Below, one piece after another: positions 1 to 9,897 of a stretch of DNA of 64,000 nucleotides (positions within the stretch are counted from its first letter, which is position 1; every line of letters begins with the position of its first letter). The translations under genes were made by a program, and so were the position numbers. The notes beneath the pieces were generated by a model. The model saw only the letters and a list, made by a program, of their open reading frames with translations, was not told the origin of the DNA and ran no database searches. The stretch comes from Corynebacterium haematomassiliense (GTDB taxonomy: Bacteria; Actinomycetota; Actinomycetes; Mycobacteriales; Mycobacteriaceae), in contig NZ_JACDTZ010000001.1 of assembly GCF_013978595.1 (NCBI RefSeq), positions 1,798,001 through 1,862,000 of the forward strand, read 5' to 3'.

Positions 1-2
1 CG

Positions 3-500
3 CTCATCGTGCGGCGGCACCGCAAGCGCATGTACTTCGCCGCCCGCAACTTCGCGCGCAACGAGCAGGACGCGCAGGACATCGTCCAGGACGCCCTGTT
101 CAAGGCGGCGCGCAGCCTGCACACCTACCGCGGGGAGGCGAAGCTGTCCACGTGGCTGCACCGCATGACCATCAACGCGGCGATAGACCACCAGCGCAAG
201 GACGGCCGCGCCGGCGCCCAGTACAGCCTGGACGACAACGACCACGTGGACATCGACGCGAACAAGTACCTCGCCTACAACCCCATGGAGAACATGGAGC
301 GCACCATGGCCATGCGCCAGGCCCTGGCGGTGCTGCCGCAGGCGCAGCGCAAAGCACTGTGGCTCATCGATGTCGCGGGCATGAGCGTCGGCGACGCCGC
401 GGCCGAACTCGGGGTGCAGCCGGGCACCGTGAAGTCGCGCCGCTACCGGGCGCGAGAGGCCGTCGCCGCGGCGATAGGGGAGGCGGCGCCGGCGCGCTAA
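3..500 (+). CDS. sigM: ECF-type sigma factor, SigM-like (5' end outside window)
   Basis: Open from the first bases of the window, so the N-terminus is missing; about 165 codons remain. The visible part has a sigma-70 region 2 (residues like [13 protein letters not shown] and the [17 protein letters not shown] helix) and a region 4 helix-turn-helix near the C-terminus ([19 protein letters not shown]). In Corynebacterium the ECF factor directly before trxB-trx is SigM, which activates thioredoxin and other disulfide-stress genes; the same order here supports the name. The stop lies 11 bp before trxB. No anti-sigma gene is seen between them. The family is certain; the SigM identity rests on synteny. 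Confidence 0.88.
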   Translation, partial: LIVRRHRKRMYFAARNFARNEQDAQDIVQDALFKAARSLHTYRGEAKLSTWLHRMTINAAIDHQRKDGRAGAQYSLDDNDHVDIDANKYLAYNPMENMERTMAMRQALAVLPQAQRKALWLIDVAGMSVGDAAAELGVQPGTVKSRRYRAREAVAAAIGEAAPAR

Positions 501-511
501 GATCTGCAACC

Positions 512-1513
512 ATGACTTCCCCCGGCTTCAACTTTGTCACCCCGCAGACCGATGCGGCACCCGCGCCCGCAGCCGCTACCACCAGCACCGACGAGGTACA
601 CGACCTGATCATCGTCGGCTCCGGCCCATCCGGCTACACCGCCGCCCTCTACGCCGCCCGCGCGGAGCTGAAGCCGCTCGTGTTCGAGGGCTACGAGTAC
701 GGCGGCGAGCTGATGAACACCACCGAGGTGGAGAACTTCCCCGGCTTCGAAGACGGCATCATGGGCCCGGACCTCATGGCCAACATGCGCGCCCAGGCGG
801 AGAAGTTCGGCGCGGACCTGCGCCAGGAGATGGTGGACTCCGTGGACTTCTCCGGCGACATCAAGAAGGTCGTGGTGGACGGCGAAGTCTTCCAGGCCCG
901 CGCCGTCATCCTCGCCACCGGCGCCGCCCCGCGCCACCTGGGCATCCCGGGGGAAGCGGAGCTGACCGGCCGCGGCGTGTCCACCTGCGCGACCTGCGAC
1001 GGCTTCTTCTTCAAGGACCAGCACATCGCCGTCGTCGGCGGCGGCGACTCCGCCATGGAGGAGGCCACCTTCCTGACCAAGTTCGGCTCCAAGGTCACCC
1101 TGATCCACCGCTCGGAGAACTTCCGCGCCTCCAAGATCATGCTCGAGCGCGCCCGCGAGAACGACAAGATCGAGTTCCTCACCGACACCGTGGTGGACTC
1201 CGTGGCGGAGGCGGACGGCAAGGTCGGCGGGCTGAATATCCGCAACACCGTCACCGGCGAGGAAAGCGTGCTGGACGCCACCGCACTGTTCGTCGCCATC
1301 GGCCACGACCCGCGCTCCGCGTTCCTGGACGGCCAGGTCGCCGTTGACGAGGGGGGTTACGTTGAGGTGGCGGAGCCGTCGACAAGCACGAGCGTTCAAG
1401 GCGTGTTCGCATGCGGCGACCTGGTGGACAAGACCTACCGCCAAGCCATCACCGCCGCTGGCGCCGGCTGCCGCGCCGCGCTGGACGCACAGCACTACCT
1501 GGCGGCGCTGTAG
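512..1513 (+). CDS. trxB: thioredoxin reductase (NADPH)
   Basis: 333 aa flavoprotein that passes electrons from NADPH through FAD to thioredoxin in the cytoplasm. The FAD-binding [15 protein letters not shown] motif is near residue 38, the redox-active CATC motif near residue 160, and the NADPH-binding [10 protein letters not shown] stretch follows. The start is ATG 512, 11 bp after the sigma gene, because the longer open frame upstream overlaps sigM in another frame. An N-terminal Ala/Pro/Thr-rich extension of about 28 residues precedes the core. It forms a unit with trxA 9 bp downstream, probably under SigM control. Confidence 0.97.
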   Translation: MTSPGFNFVTPQTDAAPAPAAATTSTDEVHDLIIVGSGPSGYTAALYAARAELKPLVFEGYEYGGELMNTTEVENFPGFEDGIMGPDLMANMRAQAEKFGADLRQEMVDSVDFSGDIKKVVVDGEVFQARAVILATGAAPRHLGIPGEAELTGRGVSTCATCDGFFFKDQHIAVVGGGDSAMEEATFLTKFGSKVTLIHRSENFRASKIMLERARENDKIEFLTDTVVDSVAEADGKVGGLNIRNTVTGEESVLDATALFVAIGHDPRSAFLDGQVAVDEGGYVEVAEPSTSTSVQGVFACGDLVDKTYRQAITAAGAGCRAALDAQHYLAAL

Positions 1514-1522
1514 ACTGTCCGC

Positions 1523-1846
1523 ATGAACGCACCAGTTGATGTGACCCAAACAACCTTCAAAAACGAGGTCATCGAGGCGGACACCCCGGTGCTCGTGGAC
1601 TTCTGGGCGGAGTGGTGCGGGCCGTGCCGCAAGCTCTCCCCGCTGCTCGACGAGATCGCCCAGGAGATGGACGGCCAAGTCAAGGTAGCCAAGGTCAACG
1701 TGGACAACGAGCGCGCGCTCGGCGCCATGTTCCAGGTCATGTCCATCCCCGCCGTCATGCTGTTCAAGGACGGCAAAAAGGTCGACGAGTTCGTCGGCGT
1801 GCGCCCGAAATCCGAGATCGTTTCCAAGATTCAGGCGCAGCTCTAG
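1523..1846 (+). CDS. trxA: thioredoxin
   Basis: 107 aa, the normal size for a single-domain thioredoxin. The active site WCGPC is at residues 31-35 and the cis-Pro motif SIPAVMLF follows near residue 75. It is the cytosolic disulfide reductant recharged by the TrxB encoded just upstream, and the two genes are separated by 9 bp. In C. glutamicum the gene at this position is called trxC, so the letter of the symbol is a matter of convention. Confidence 0.96.
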   Translation: MNAPVDVTQTTFKNEVIEADTPVLVDFWAEWCGPCRKLSPLLDEIAQEMDGQVKVAKVNVDNERALGAMFQVMSIPAVMLFKDGKKVDEFVGVRPKSEIVSKIQAQL

Positions 1847-1889
1847 CGGCGCGTAGACTGACCCTGTCCATCCAACTAGAAAGGCCCGC

Positions 1890-3068
1890 ATGCAAGACAT
1901 TTTGCGCGTTGGCGACTCCAGCACACGGGTCGCCGAGGTCCGGATGTCCTTAGCCCGCCTGGGCCTGATAGACGGCTACGAGGGCGACATCGACTCCACC
2001 CGGCGCTTCTCCGAGAGCGAGATGCTTTACGACGACATCCTGTGCGAAGCCGTCAAAGCCTTCCAACAATCCCGCGGCATCGTGCCCACCGGGACCATCG
2101 ACTCGGCGACGCTGCGGGAACTGCGCGAGGCGTCCTACACCCTCGGCGCGCGCGTGCTGAGCTACAAGCCCGGCCAGGAAATGGTCGGCGACGACGTCGG
2201 GCAGCTGCAGTCCCAGCTGCACGAGCTGGGCTTTTACCCGCACCGGGTGGACGGCCGCTTCGGGCCGCGCACCTACGAGTCGCTGATGAACTACCAGCTC
2301 AACTCCGGGCTGGAGGACGACGGCGTGTGCGGCCCCGACACCCTCCACGCCCTGTCGCTTCTTGGCCGCCGCATCACCGGCGGGTCCGCGCAGGCCATCC
2401 GCGAGCGTGAGACCGTGCGCCAGGCCGGCCCGAACCTGACCGGCAAGCGCGTGGTCATCGACCCGGACCTCGGCGGCGCCGACCGCGGCCTGGTCGTCGA
2501 CGGCCCGTACGGCCCCATCACGGAGGAGGAGATCCTCTGGGATTTGGCCCAGCGCATCGAGGGCCGCATGGTCGCCGCCGGCATGGAAACCATCCTGTCG
2601 CGCCCCCGCGGCGACAACCCCTCCAACAAGCAGCGCGCCGACCTGGCCAACGGCTTCAAGGCGGACCTGCTTATCTCCCTGCGCCTGGACTCCTACCAGA
2701 ACGAGAAGGCCAACGGCGTGGCCACCTTCTACTTCGGCTCCGAGAAGGGCAGCTCCTCGCTGACCGGGGAGACGCTATCCGGCTACATCCAGCGCGAGGT
2801 CGCCGCCCGCACCCAGCTGCAGAACTGCCGCAACCACGCCCGCACCTGGGAGATGCTGCGCATGACCCGGATGCCGTCGGTGGAGCTGGTGGCCGGCTAC
2901 CTGACCAACCCGGGGGACCTAGCCGTGCTCACCGACCCCAACGAGCGCGACGCCATCGCCGAAGCGGTCGTGGTGGCCGTCAAGCGCCTCTACCTGCTCG
3001 ACCACGACAACCGGCCCACCGGCACATACTCCTTCAAGGAGCTGCTGCGGGAGGAAAAGCACGCCTAG
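1890..3068 (+). CDS. cwlM: CwlM-like cytoplasmic peptidoglycan-synthesis regulator (pseudo-amidase)
   Basis: 392 aa with two peptidoglycan-binding_1-type repeats (about residues 5-75 and 90-155) and an Amidase_3-type domain (about 185-375). No signal peptide is present, so the product is probably cytoplasmic. Two zinc-ligand positions of Amidase_3 appear lost: the usual DPGHGG motif reads DPDLGG, and the usual SIHAN motif reads SLRLDS. In mycobacteria the homologue CwlM is not a hydrolase but, once phosphorylated by PknB, stimulates MurA; a PknB is encoded at 53-55 kb. A GAAAGG Shine-Dalgarno lies just before ATG 1890. Its stop codon abuts that of convergent parB. Confidence 0.9.
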   Translation: MQDILRVGDSSTRVAEVRMSLARLGLIDGYEGDIDSTRRFSESEMLYDDILCEAVKAFQQSRGIVPTGTIDSATLRELREASYTLGARVLSYKPGQEMVGDDVGQLQSQLHELGFYPHRVDGRFGPRTYESLMNYQLNSGLEDDGVCGPDTLHALSLLGRRITGGSAQAIRERETVRQAGPNLTGKRVVIDPDLGGADRGLVVDGPYGPITEEEILWDLAQRIEGRMVAAGMETILSRPRGDNPSNKQRADLANGFKADLLISLRLDSYQNEKANGVATFYFGSEKGSSSLTGETLSGYIQREVAARTQLQNCRNHARTWEMLRMTRMPSVELVAGYLTNPGDLAVLTDPNERDAIAEAVVVAVKRLYLLDHDNRPTGTYSFKELLREEKHA

Positions 3069-4106
3069 CTAGTCGGTGCCCTGGATGAGCCCCATGATGC
3101 GCTCGAAGTCGTCCTTGTCGCCGAACTCCACCACGATCTTGCCCTTGCGCTTGCCCATGGTCACCGACACCTTGGTGTCCCAGATGTCCGCGAGCGAGTC
3201 GGCGGCGCGGGTGAGGTACTCCGGCTGCGGGGCGGGCTGACGCTTCGGCTTGTCCGGCACCTTGCCGCCTGCATTGATCAGGGACACGGCCTCTTCCGTC
3301 GCGCGGACGGACAGACCCTCGGCGACAATGCGGTCGGCGAGCTGGGCTTGGGCGTCGGCGGTGCCGTCGCCAAGCTTGATGCCCAGCAGCGCACGCGCGT
3401 GACCTGCAGAAAGCACGCCGGCGGCGACGCGGCGCTGCACGCCCACCGGCAGGTTGAGCAGGCGGATCGCGTTAGTGATCACGGGGCGCGAGCGGCCCAG
3501 GCGGTCCGCGAGCTGCTCCTGGGTCACGCCGAATTCGTCGAGAAGCTGCTGATAGGCGGCGGCCTCTTCGAGCGGGTTGAGCTGCACGCGGTGGATGTTT
3601 TCCAACAGCGCGTCACGCAGCATGTCCTCGTCGGAGGTTTCGCGCACGATGGCCGGGATGTGCTTCAGGCCGGCCTTGGAGGAGGCGCGCCAGCGGCGCT
3701 CGCCCATGATCAGCTCGAAGCCCTCGGGCGTGTCGCGCACGACGATGGGCTGCAGCAGGCCGAACTCGCGGATGGAGTGGACCAGCTCAGCCAGCTCGTC
3801 CTCGTCGAAGACCTGGCGCGGCTGCTTCGGGTTGGGGATGATCTGGCCGACCGGGATCTCCTGGTAGCGCGCGCCCACCGGCACGGGCTGGATCACCTTG
3901 TCGCGCTTGGCGGACACTGTCGGGGCGCCCTGGACTTTCTTTTTGGGGGCGCCCTTTGGTGCGTCGTCAGGCAATTGCTTGCCGAAGATCACGTCGGAGG
4001 CGCCCCCGCCGATGCCCGGGGTCTTGCCGTTTTTGTCGATGTCCGACGGCGCCGACGGGATGAGCGCCGCCAGTCCGCGGCCGAGGCCGCCCTTGCGTTC
4101 TGCCAT
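3069..4106 (-). CDS. parB: chromosome partitioning protein ParB
   Basis: 345 aa ParB/Spo0J protein that binds parS sites and loads condensin for origin segregation. The ParB N-terminal CTPase domain is visible ([18 protein letters not shown], then GERRWRASS with [16 protein letters not shown]), followed by a helix-turn-helix ([18 protein letters not shown]) and a C-terminal dimerisation region. The N-terminal ~75 residues are Lys/Gly-rich and low in complexity. Translation starts 3 bp after parA, with GGAGGAG upstream of the ATG. I found no copy of the canonical palindromic parS sequence in the window. Confidence 0.97.
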   Translation of the reverse strand: MAERKGGLGRGLAALIPSAPSDIDKNGKTPGIGGGASDVIFGKQLPDDAPKGAPKKKVQGAPTVSAKRDKVIQPVPVGARYQEIPVGQIIPNPKQPRQVFDEDELAELVHSIREFGLLQPIVVRDTPEGFELIMGERRWRASSKAGLKHIPAIVRETSDEDMLRDALLENIHRVQLNPLEEAAAYQQLLDEFGVTQEQLADRLGRSRPVITNAIRLLNLPVGVQRRVAAGVLSAGHARALLGIKLGDGTADAQAQLADRIVAEGLSVRATEEAVSLINAGGKVPDKPKRQPAPQPEYLTRAADSLADIWDTKVSVTMGKRKGKIVVEFGDKDDFERIMGLIQGTD

Positions 4107-4109
4107 TGA

Positions 4110-5045
4110 TTACTCCTCCTCGAGCTGGTTGTAGACCTCGGGGCTCACGCCGATTGGGCCGGTGGTGGGGTGCGGCTGGTAGTCGCCGCGGGTGGCCAGC
4201 TCCTTCGCCGCGTCAAAGTAGGCCAGGGCGCCGCGGGATCCGGGGTCGTAGTCGATGACGGTCTGGCCGTAGCCGGGCGCCTCGGAGACCTTCACGGAAC
4301 GGGGGATGACGTTGTTCAGCACCACTTGGCCGAACTGGCCGCGCACCTCGTCCGCAACGTCGGCGGCCAGGCGGGTGCGGGCGTCGTACATGGTCAGCAC
4401 GATCGCGGAGATGTGCAGGTTGTTGTTCAGGTGCTCGCGGATCATGCCGATGTTGCCCAGCAGCTGGCCCACGCCCTCGAGCGCGTAGTACTCGCACTGG
4501 ATCGGGATGAGCACCTCGTCCACCGCGGTCATCGCGTTGATGGTCAAAAGCCCGAGCGACGGCGGGCAGTCGATGAACACGTAGTCGAAGGCGTGCTCGT
4601 CCAAAAAGCCGCGGCGGATCTGGTCGTGCAGGCGGTACTCGCGCCGCACCATGGACACCAGCTCGATCTCCGCGCCGGCCAGGTCGATGGTGGCGGGGAT
4701 GCAGAACAGGTTCGGGTTGTCCGGGTGCGGCTGCACGGCGTCGGAGGCCTCGGCCTCGCCGATGAGCAGCTCGTAGCTCGACGTGGTGCCGGAGGTGTGC
4801 TCCGCACCCAGCGCGGTCGACGCGTTGCCCTGCGGGTCCAGGTCGATCACCAACACTTTCAGGCCCTGCTTGCTCAGCCCGGCCGCCAGATTCACGCTGG
4901 TGGTGGTCTTGCCCACGCCGCCCTTCTGGTTGGCCACGGTGATCACGCGCGGCTGGTCCGGCTTCGGCAGCGCTTCGCTTCTCGACGTCACCCGCGCCGC
5001 GCGCATCGCCGCCTCCATCACAGGAGTCTCGTCGTAGTTTTCCAT
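4110..5045 (-). CDS. parA: chromosome partitioning ATPase ParA
   Basis: 311 aa deviant Walker-A ATPase (NQKGGVGKTTTSVNLA near residue 40) with the downstream FIDCPPSLGLLTINA Walker-B region. It makes dynamic gradients on the nucleoid that move ParB-bound origins; in corynebacteria it works with polar Wag31/DivIVA. It sits in the minus-strand operon rsmG-parA-parB, and its ATG is directly adjacent to the rsmG stop. An N-terminal extension of about 30 residues precedes the core, as is common in actinobacterial ParA. Confidence 0.97.
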   Translation of the reverse strand: MENYDETPVMEAAMRAARVTSRSEALPKPDQPRVITVANQKGGVGKTTTSVNLAAGLSKQGLKVLVIDLDPQGNASTALGAEHTSGTTSSYELLIGEAEASDAVQPHPDNPNLFCIPATIDLAGAEIELVSMVRREYRLHDQIRRGFLDEHAFDYVFIDCPPSLGLLTINAMTAVDEVLIPIQCEYYALEGVGQLLGNIGMIREHLNNNLHISAIVLTMYDARTRLAADVADEVRGQFGQVVLNNVIPRSVKVSEAPGYGQTVIDYDPGSRGALAYFDAAKELATRGDYQPHPTTGPIGVSPEVYNQLEEE

Positions 5046-5678
5046 CTACGCCCCCTTCTTTCTGCGCTGGATACGGATCAACGTGGTGGGCTGCTCCAGC
5101 ACGGACTCGCCCACAGTGAAGATCTCCGCCTCAACGCCGCCGGCCTTCGCAATGGCCTTCGCGTCGCGCTCGAGTTCCTCCGCCACGGATTCGCCCTTCA
5201 TCGCAATCATGTGCCCGCCGCCCTGCAGCAGCGGAATGGACCACCCGGCGAGCTTACCCAGCGGGGCGACGGCGCGGGAGGTGACGGCGTCGAAAGCCGC
5301 CTTGGGCTGCTCCTCGGCGCGCCCGCGCACCACGGTCACGTTGTCCAGGCCCAGTTCGGAAACGACCTCGCCCAGGTATGTGGAGCGCTTCAGCAACGGC
5401 TCAATCAACGTGATGGAAAGGTCCGGCCGCGCGATCGCCAGCGGGATACCGGGAAGGCCGGCGCCTGAGCCGATGTCCGCCACCTTCAGACCAGGCTCGA
5501 ACGCCTCCGCGATCACTGCGCAGTTGAGGATGTGGCGCTCCCACAAACGCTCCACCTCTTTGGGCCCGATGAAGCCGCGCTCGGCGGCCGTGGTGGCCAA
5601 AGAGCGGTGGTAGGCCTCGGCCAATCCGAGGCGTTCTCCGAAAACTTGGGCTGCGGCTGCAGGGGAGGTATCCGACAT
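5046..5678 (-). CDS. rsmG: 16S rRNA (guanine-527-N7)-methyltransferase RsmG
   Basis: 210 aa Rossmann-fold methyltransferase (GidB). The SAM-binding motif KVADIGSGAGLPGIPLAI is clear, followed by the conserved VTSRAVAPL segment. It methylates G527 of 16S rRNA; loss in other bacteria gives low-level streptomycin resistance. ATG 5678 is preferred to the in-frame GTG 5687 and TTG 5684 because only the short leader precedes the conserved start of the family. It is the first gene of rsmG-parA-parB, separated from yidC by a strong terminator. Confidence 0.95.
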   Translation of the reverse strand: MSDTSPAAAAQVFGERLGLAEAYHRSLATTAAERGFIGPKEVERLWERHILNCAVIAEAFEPGLKVADIGSGAGLPGIPLAIARPDLSITLIEPLLKRSTYLGEVVSELGLDNVTVVRGRAEEQPKAAFDAVTSRAVAPLGKLAGWSIPLLQGGGHMIAMKGESVAEELERDAKAIAKAGGVEAEIFTVGESVLEQPTTLIRIQRRKKGA

Positions 5679-5711
5679 GCACAACACTGTAGTCGGCCCG
5701 CCGACATGAAA

Positions 5712-5740
5712 AAGTCCCGGCCGAAAACGGGCCGGGACTT
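5712..5740 (-). terminator. Rho-independent terminator after yidC
   Basis: An 11 bp perfect stem (AAGTCCCGGCC at 5712-5722 pairing with 5730-5740) with a 7 nt loop. On the minus strand it is followed by a run of five T. It ends the rpmH-rnpA-yidD-yidC unit and insulates it from rsmG. Confidence 0.9.
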
Positions 5741-5760
5741 GTTCGTCGATAAGCAGAAAG

Positions 5761-6726
5761 TTACTTACCTTGCTTCCGCTGCTTCTTGGTGCGGCGGTCC
5801 TTGGTGCGCGCGCCCGGGGCGGGGGCGGTGGTGCGCTTGAGCTCCACCTTGCGCGCCTCCTCGGCGGCCTCTTCTTTGTCCATCTTGTTGTTCAGCCACA
5901 TGGTCTGGAAGAACGTCCACAGGTTGTTGGTGAGCATGTAGAACAGCAGGCCGATGTGCCAGATCACGCCGGTGGCAAGAATCATGACGGGGAAGAACCA
6001 CATCATCATCTTGTTCATCAGACCCATCTGGGACTGCATCATCTCGGCCATCTCGCCCTGCGGCTTCGGGCCCTTGCCGGCGGCCTTGCGGGCCTCCTGG
6101 CGCTTGACCATGAGGCGGGCGTTGAGGTGCGTGAACGCCGCACACAGCAGAACCAGCGGCAGGCACACGGCGATGATCTGCGCGCGGGTCAGATCCGCGT
6201 TGCCGAACGCGGCGAAGGCCTCCTGCGGCATGGACATGTACGCGGACAGCGGCACGCCGAAGAAGTCCGCGTCCAGGAAGGACTGCACGTCTTCCACCGG
6301 GAAGGCGTAGTTCGCGGTGGAGCGGTTCTCCTCCACGGACATGCCCAGCTCACTGGTGCGGTTGAAGGAGCGCAGCACGTGCAACAGGCCGATGAAGATG
6401 GGCAGCTGCACGATCGGCACGATGCAGGACGACAGCGGGTTCGTACCGTTTTCGCGGTAAAGCTTCTGCGTCTCTTCGGCGATCTTCTGCTGGTCGCCCT
6501 TGTACTTCTCGCGGATTTCCTGCATCCGCGGCTGCATCTCCTGCATTTTGCGCGTGGAGCGCATCTGGTTGACCATCGGCTTGAGCAGCAGCAGGCGCAC
6601 CGTGCAGGTGAGCAGGACGATGGCCAAGATCCAGGAGATGCCCGAATCCTTGGGGATGACAAAGCCGAGAACCTCGTGCCAGAACCTCAGCACCCAGGAA
6701 ATCGGCCAATAGATGAAATTCAGCAC
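5761..6726 (-). CDS. yidC: membrane protein insertase YidC/OxaA
   Basis: 321 aa polytopic membrane protein. The YidC/Oxa1 core is visible: an N-terminal membrane segment, the long basic cytoplasmic loop (MVNQMRSTRKMQEMQPRMQE), a PIVQLPIFIGLLHVL segment, and later membrane helices. The C-terminus is strongly basic (RTKDRRTKKQRKQGK), typical of ribosome-contacting tails. It inserts membrane proteins, alone or with SecYEG. The start is GTG 6726. It lies 9 bp after yidD in the conserved minus-strand cluster. Confidence 0.96.
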   Translation of the reverse strand: MLNFIYWPISWVLRFWHEVLGFVIPKDSGISWILAIVLLTCTVRLLLLKPMVNQMRSTRKMQEMQPRMQEIREKYKGDQQKIAEETQKLYRENGTNPLSSCIVPIVQLPIFIGLLHVLRSFNRTSELGMSVEENRSTANYAFPVEDVQSFLDADFFGVPLSAYMSMPQEAFAAFGNADLTRAQIIAVCLPLVLLCAAFTHLNARLMVKRQEARKAAGKGPKPQGEMAEMMQSQMGLMNKMMMWFFPVMILATGVIWHIGLLFYMLTNNLWTFFQTMWLNNKMDKEEAAEEARKVELKRTTAPAPGARTKDRRTKKQRKQGK

Positions 6727-6735
6727 GTTTCGGTG

Positions 6736-7023
6736 TTACTCCTCACTCATTTCAATGCTGCCCGGCACTGGGTCGTAGCCGCCGGGGTGCCAGGGCCCGC
6801 ATTTGCACAGCCTGGCCGCGGCCATTGCGCCGCCGCGCACCGCTCCGTGGCGTGACACGGCTTCGAGCGCATACGCACTGCATACTGGCATAAAACGGCA
6901 CGTCCCGCCCATCTTAAGGGGTGAGATGTACTTTTGGTAACCGCGAATCAGCCCCACCAGCAGTTTCGCCGCAGGCCCCTTCGCGGCGGGAATTTCGCCG
7001 CCGGCGAAGTTGAAGTAGGCCAT
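6736..7023 (-). CDS. yidD: membrane protein insertion efficiency factor YidD
   Basis: 95 aa, typical for the family. It carries the conserved GYQKYISPLKMGGTCRFMPVCSAYALEAV segment with its cysteines and the KCGPWHPGGYDPVP motif near the C-terminus. YidD is a membrane-associated helper of YidC. The ATG overlaps the rnpA stop by one base, and yidC follows after 9 bp. Confidence 0.96.
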   Translation of the reverse strand: MAYFNFAGGEIPAAKGPAAKLLVGLIRGYQKYISPLKMGGTCRFMPVCSAYALEAVSRHGAVRGGAMAAARLCKCGPWHPGGYDPVPGSIEMSEE

Positions 7024-7379
7024 TATCGCTTCTTTTGCGCTTTGTCCAGGGCTTTTTCCAGATCGCGCGCGAGCTCGTCGGTCGTTGCGGCTGCGGCGGG
7101 CGGGAGGGCGCGGATCACCACATCGACAGAGCGCTCAAGCTTATCGACGAGCTCCCGCTCCACCACCACATGCCGCAACTTCCTCGACACGGCATGGCGC
7201 GTCACGGCGTTGCCCACCTGCTTGGACACCACCAGCCCGAAGCGCGGCCCGCCCTGGATGACGGGGTCTTTCCGGTGGTGCACATGCACCATTAACGTGC
7301 GAGACCCCGCGCGCACACCCTTCCTCATCGCAACTTTGAAGTCTGCGGAGGAAGAAAGTTTGTGCGGGCGGGGTAACAC
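7023..7379 (-). CDS. rnpA: ribonuclease P protein component
   Basis: 118 aa basic protein with the RnpA signature (GPRFGLVVSKQVGNAVTRHAVSRKLRHVV). It binds the RNase P RNA and helps mature tRNA 5' ends. GTG 7379 is the start, 13 bp after rpmH on the same strand. Its stop overlaps the yidD start. Confidence 0.96.
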   Translation of the reverse strand: MLPRPHKLSSSADFKVAMRKGVRAGSRTLMVHVHHRKDPVIQGGPRFGLVVSKQVGNAVTRHAVSRKLRHVVVERELVDKLERSVDVVIRALPPAAAATTDELARDLEKALDKAQKKR

Positions 7380-7392
7380 GCTCGGGTTGAAA

Positions 7393-7530
7393 CTATGCCG
7401 TCAGCTTTGCGCGGCCCTTCTTGCGGCGCGCGGAAACGATGGCGCGGCCAGCGCGGGTCTGCATGCGGGCACGGAAGCCGTGCTTGCGTGCGCGGCGACG
7501 GTTGTTCGGCTGGAAAGTCCGCTTAGACAC
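7393..7530 (-). CDS. rpmH: 50S ribosomal protein L34
   Basis: 45 aa, too short to stand out by length but unmistakable: a GTG start and the sequence [19 protein letters not shown], then an Arg/Lys-rich tail ending GRAKLTA. A GGAG Shine-Dalgarno lies upstream on the minus strand. It is first in the rpmH-rnpA-yidD-yidC unit and diverges from dnaA, as in most bacteria. Confidence 0.97.
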   Translation of the reverse strand: MSKRTFQPNNRRRARKHGFRARMQTRAGRAIVSARRKKGRAKLTA

Positions 7531-7931
7531 GGTGGACTCCTTGTGCAGTCGTGAACAGCCGGCGGCTCGTCAAAGCCTCCCGGGGAAGTGGCCGTTCCAG
7601 AGTTGAAACGTTGCGTTGAGATTGCGGCTCGGCTCCAGAGGTGGAGCGCAGTTCGCGTGCAGCGCCTTCGCCAGCTCGCCTTGATTCAAGCGGCCCGGTG
7701 CCCGGCGGGGGCGGTGCTCTCAGATGTACGCCGGTGCAACCGACGTAAAGACGGGGTTAAGACTACGCGAATTTGTGCTCCCCGGCCAAATCAACACGCG
7801 CACTTTTTTCCAGGGGCAATCGGGTACCCCCGTAATTACAACAATGTGTTTTTTCGCAGGTGGGGCGGGAAATCCTCCCCGCACCCTGCGAGAGGGCTGG
7901 CAGTATGTGGACAGCTGTTCGACGCGGCGGT

Positions 7932-8242
7932 TTATCCACAAAAACCGGCCCTGGCGAAGTTTCGACAGCCCAAGGTCGGAGCGGGTAACAATAAAGCAAT
8001 CACCACAATCGCACAGCCCGGGGATGCACAGGGCTGTGGATAACTGTGAAGTACCGGTTGAGACTTTCGCCAAAAACGCGTTGTTTGCGCAGGTCACGGC
8101 GGTGTAAATCTTCACACACAGTTATCCACAGGCCGCGCGGACCTTGTGGACAACCCTCGCTGCTAAAGTATCCACACCTGTGGATAACACTGTGGAACAG
8201 CAGGTGGCAGCGCGCCGAGCGGGCGAGCGAAGTTGTGGATTG
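7932..8242. promoter_or_regulatory. DnaA-box cluster upstream of dnaA
   Basis: The 769 bp between rpmH and dnaA hold no credible gene. The dnaA-proximal part carries exact DnaA boxes (TTATCCACA or its complement) at 7932-7940, 8035-8043, 8122-8130 and 8179-8187, plus near matches at 8145-8153, 8168-8176 and 8234-8242. A half-palindrome ATTACACCGA lies at 8261, just before the start codon. These sites are expected for dnaA autoregulation and may also form one lobe of a bipartite origin. The stretch 7531-7931 holds the rpmH promoter region and nothing else I can identify. Confidence 0.85.
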
Positions 8243-8299
8243 CACAGTGAAATCCGGTGAATTACACCGAATGTAGACAGGAACAGACTGGAGACGACG

Positions 8300-9862
8300 T
8301 TGGCGGACCAACACCTCGAGGACCTGTGGCGCGGCGTCGTCGACGAGCTGCTGCGCCTCTCGGAGCAGGCCACCTCGTCCGTACCCACGCTGACCCCCCA
8401 GCAGCGCGCATACCTGCGGCTGATGAAGCCGGTCGTGCTTGTCGACGGCTACGCCCTACTCTCCGCACCCCACCAAGCCGCCAAAAATGTCATTGAGGAG
8501 TCACTGGCTCCCCACATCACGGCACTGCTGTCCTCCCACACCGGCCAGCCCTACGCCCTGGCCGTCTCCGTCGCCGCACCTGAACCGGAGCCGGAGCCCG
8601 AACCTGTTCAGCAGCCGGCGCCGACGCCGGAACCCAGCTGGCAGCCCACCCAATCCCACGTTGAAGCGCCGGCGGCGGGGGAGCAGATCCCCATGGGCCT
8701 GGACGAATTGGCGCAGATGCATGCTGCACAGGTGGCGGGGCGCCGTCGAGAAGCAAATGCGCACCCCACCGTGGACCGCCGCATCCCCCGCGAGAAGCCC
8801 GCGCACGACCCCGACCGCGAAGCCAGCCTGAACCCGAAGTACACCTTTGAAAACTTCGTCATCGGCTCGTCCAACCGCTTCGCCAACGGCGCCGCCGTCG
8901 CCGTCGCCGAAAACCCCGCCAAGGCCTACAACCCCCTGTTCATCTGGGGCGGCTCCGGCCTGGGCAAAACCCACCTCCTGCACGCCGCCGGCAACTACGC
9001 ACGCGTGCTGCAGCCGGGACTGCGCATCAAATACGTCTCCTCCGAGGAATTCACCAACGACTACATCAACTCCGTGCGCGATGACCGCCAAGAATCCTTC
9101 AAGCGGCGCTACCGCAACCTGGACATCCTGATGGTCGACGACATCCAGTTCCTCGAAGGCAAAGAAGGCACCCAGGAAGAGTTCTTCCACACCTTCAACG
9201 CCCTGCACCAGGCAAACAAGCAGATCATCCTGTCTTCCGACCGGCCGCCGAAGCAGCTGACCACGCTCGAAGACCGGTTGAGGACGCGCTTCGAAGGCGG
9301 CCTGATCACCGACGTGCAGCCGCCGGACCTGGAAACCCGCATCGCCATCCTGATGAAGAAGGCGGCAGCCGACGGCACCCAGGTCGACCACTCCGTGCTG
9401 GAGCTCATTGCCTCCCAGTTCGAGTCCTCCATCCGCGAGCTCGAGGGCGCGCTGATCCGCGTGTCGGCCTACTCGTCGCTGATCAACGAGCCGATCACCA
9501 TGGAAGTCGCCCAGGTCGCACTGCGCGACATCCTTCCCGACGAAGGCGACGTCAACATCACCGCCGACGCCATTAAGGACGCCGCCGCGGAGTACTTCCA
9601 GGTCTCCCTGGACCAGCTCGTCGGCGCCGGAAAGACCAGGCAGGTCGCCCACGCGCGCCAGATCGCCATGTATCTGTGCCGCGAATTGACCGAACTGTCC
9701 CTGCCCAAGATCGGCGACGAGTTCGGCGGCAAGGACCACACCACCGTCATGTACGCCGACCGCAAGATCCGCAAGGAGATGACGGAAAACCGCGGCACCT
9801 ACGACGAGATCCAGGAGCTCACGCAGGTGATCAAGAACCGCGCCCGCACCCGCACGCGGTAG
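8300..9862 (+). CDS. dnaA: chromosomal replication initiator DnaA
   Basis: 520 aa AAA+ initiator. Order: N-terminal domain I, a long Pro/Glu-rich linker (about residues 95-115), AAA+ core with Walker [12 protein letters not shown] (near 217) and Walker [13 protein letters not shown], and the C-terminal DNA-binding signature [19 protein letters not shown]. The start is TTG 8300 with GGAG seven bases upstream; no ATG or GTG fits better. An IS30-family element is inserted just 35 bp after the stop codon, between dnaA and the dnaN-side DnaA boxes. Confidence 0.97.
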   Translation: MADQHLEDLWRGVVDELLRLSEQATSSVPTLTPQQRAYLRLMKPVVLVDGYALLSAPHQAAKNVIEESLAPHITALLSSHTGQPYALAVSVAAPEPEPEPEPVQQPAPTPEPSWQPTQSHVEAPAAGEQIPMGLDELAQMHAAQVAGRRREANAHPTVDRRIPREKPAHDPDREASLNPKYTFENFVIGSSNRFANGAAVAVAENPAKAYNPLFIWGGSGLGKTHLLHAAGNYARVLQPGLRIKYVSSEEFTNDYINSVRDDRQESFKRRYRNLDILMVDDIQFLEGKEGTQEEFFHTFNALHQANKQIILSSDRPPKQLTTLEDRLRTRFEGGLITDVQPPDLETRIAILMKKAAADGTQVDHSVLELIASQFESSIRELEGALIRVSAYSSLINEPITMEVAQVALRDILPDEGDVNITADAIKDAAAEYFQVSLDQLVGAGKTRQVAHARQIAMYLCRELTELSLPKIGDEFGGKDHTTVMYADRKIRKEMTENRGTYDEIQELTQVIKNRARTRTR

Positions 9863-9897
9863 TTCGTGCTTTAGGCGGCGGACCCACTCCCATCTCC

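Noticed and set aside
3060..3075. Intrinsic terminator between convergent cwlM and parB
   Set aside because: The two stop codons are adjacent and no stem-loop with a T tract is present; their transcripts must overlap.
3000..6000. parS site near parAB
   Set aside because: I looked for the conserved palindrome TGTTTCACGTGAAACA and saw only unrelated half-matches such as GTGAAAC at 15182.
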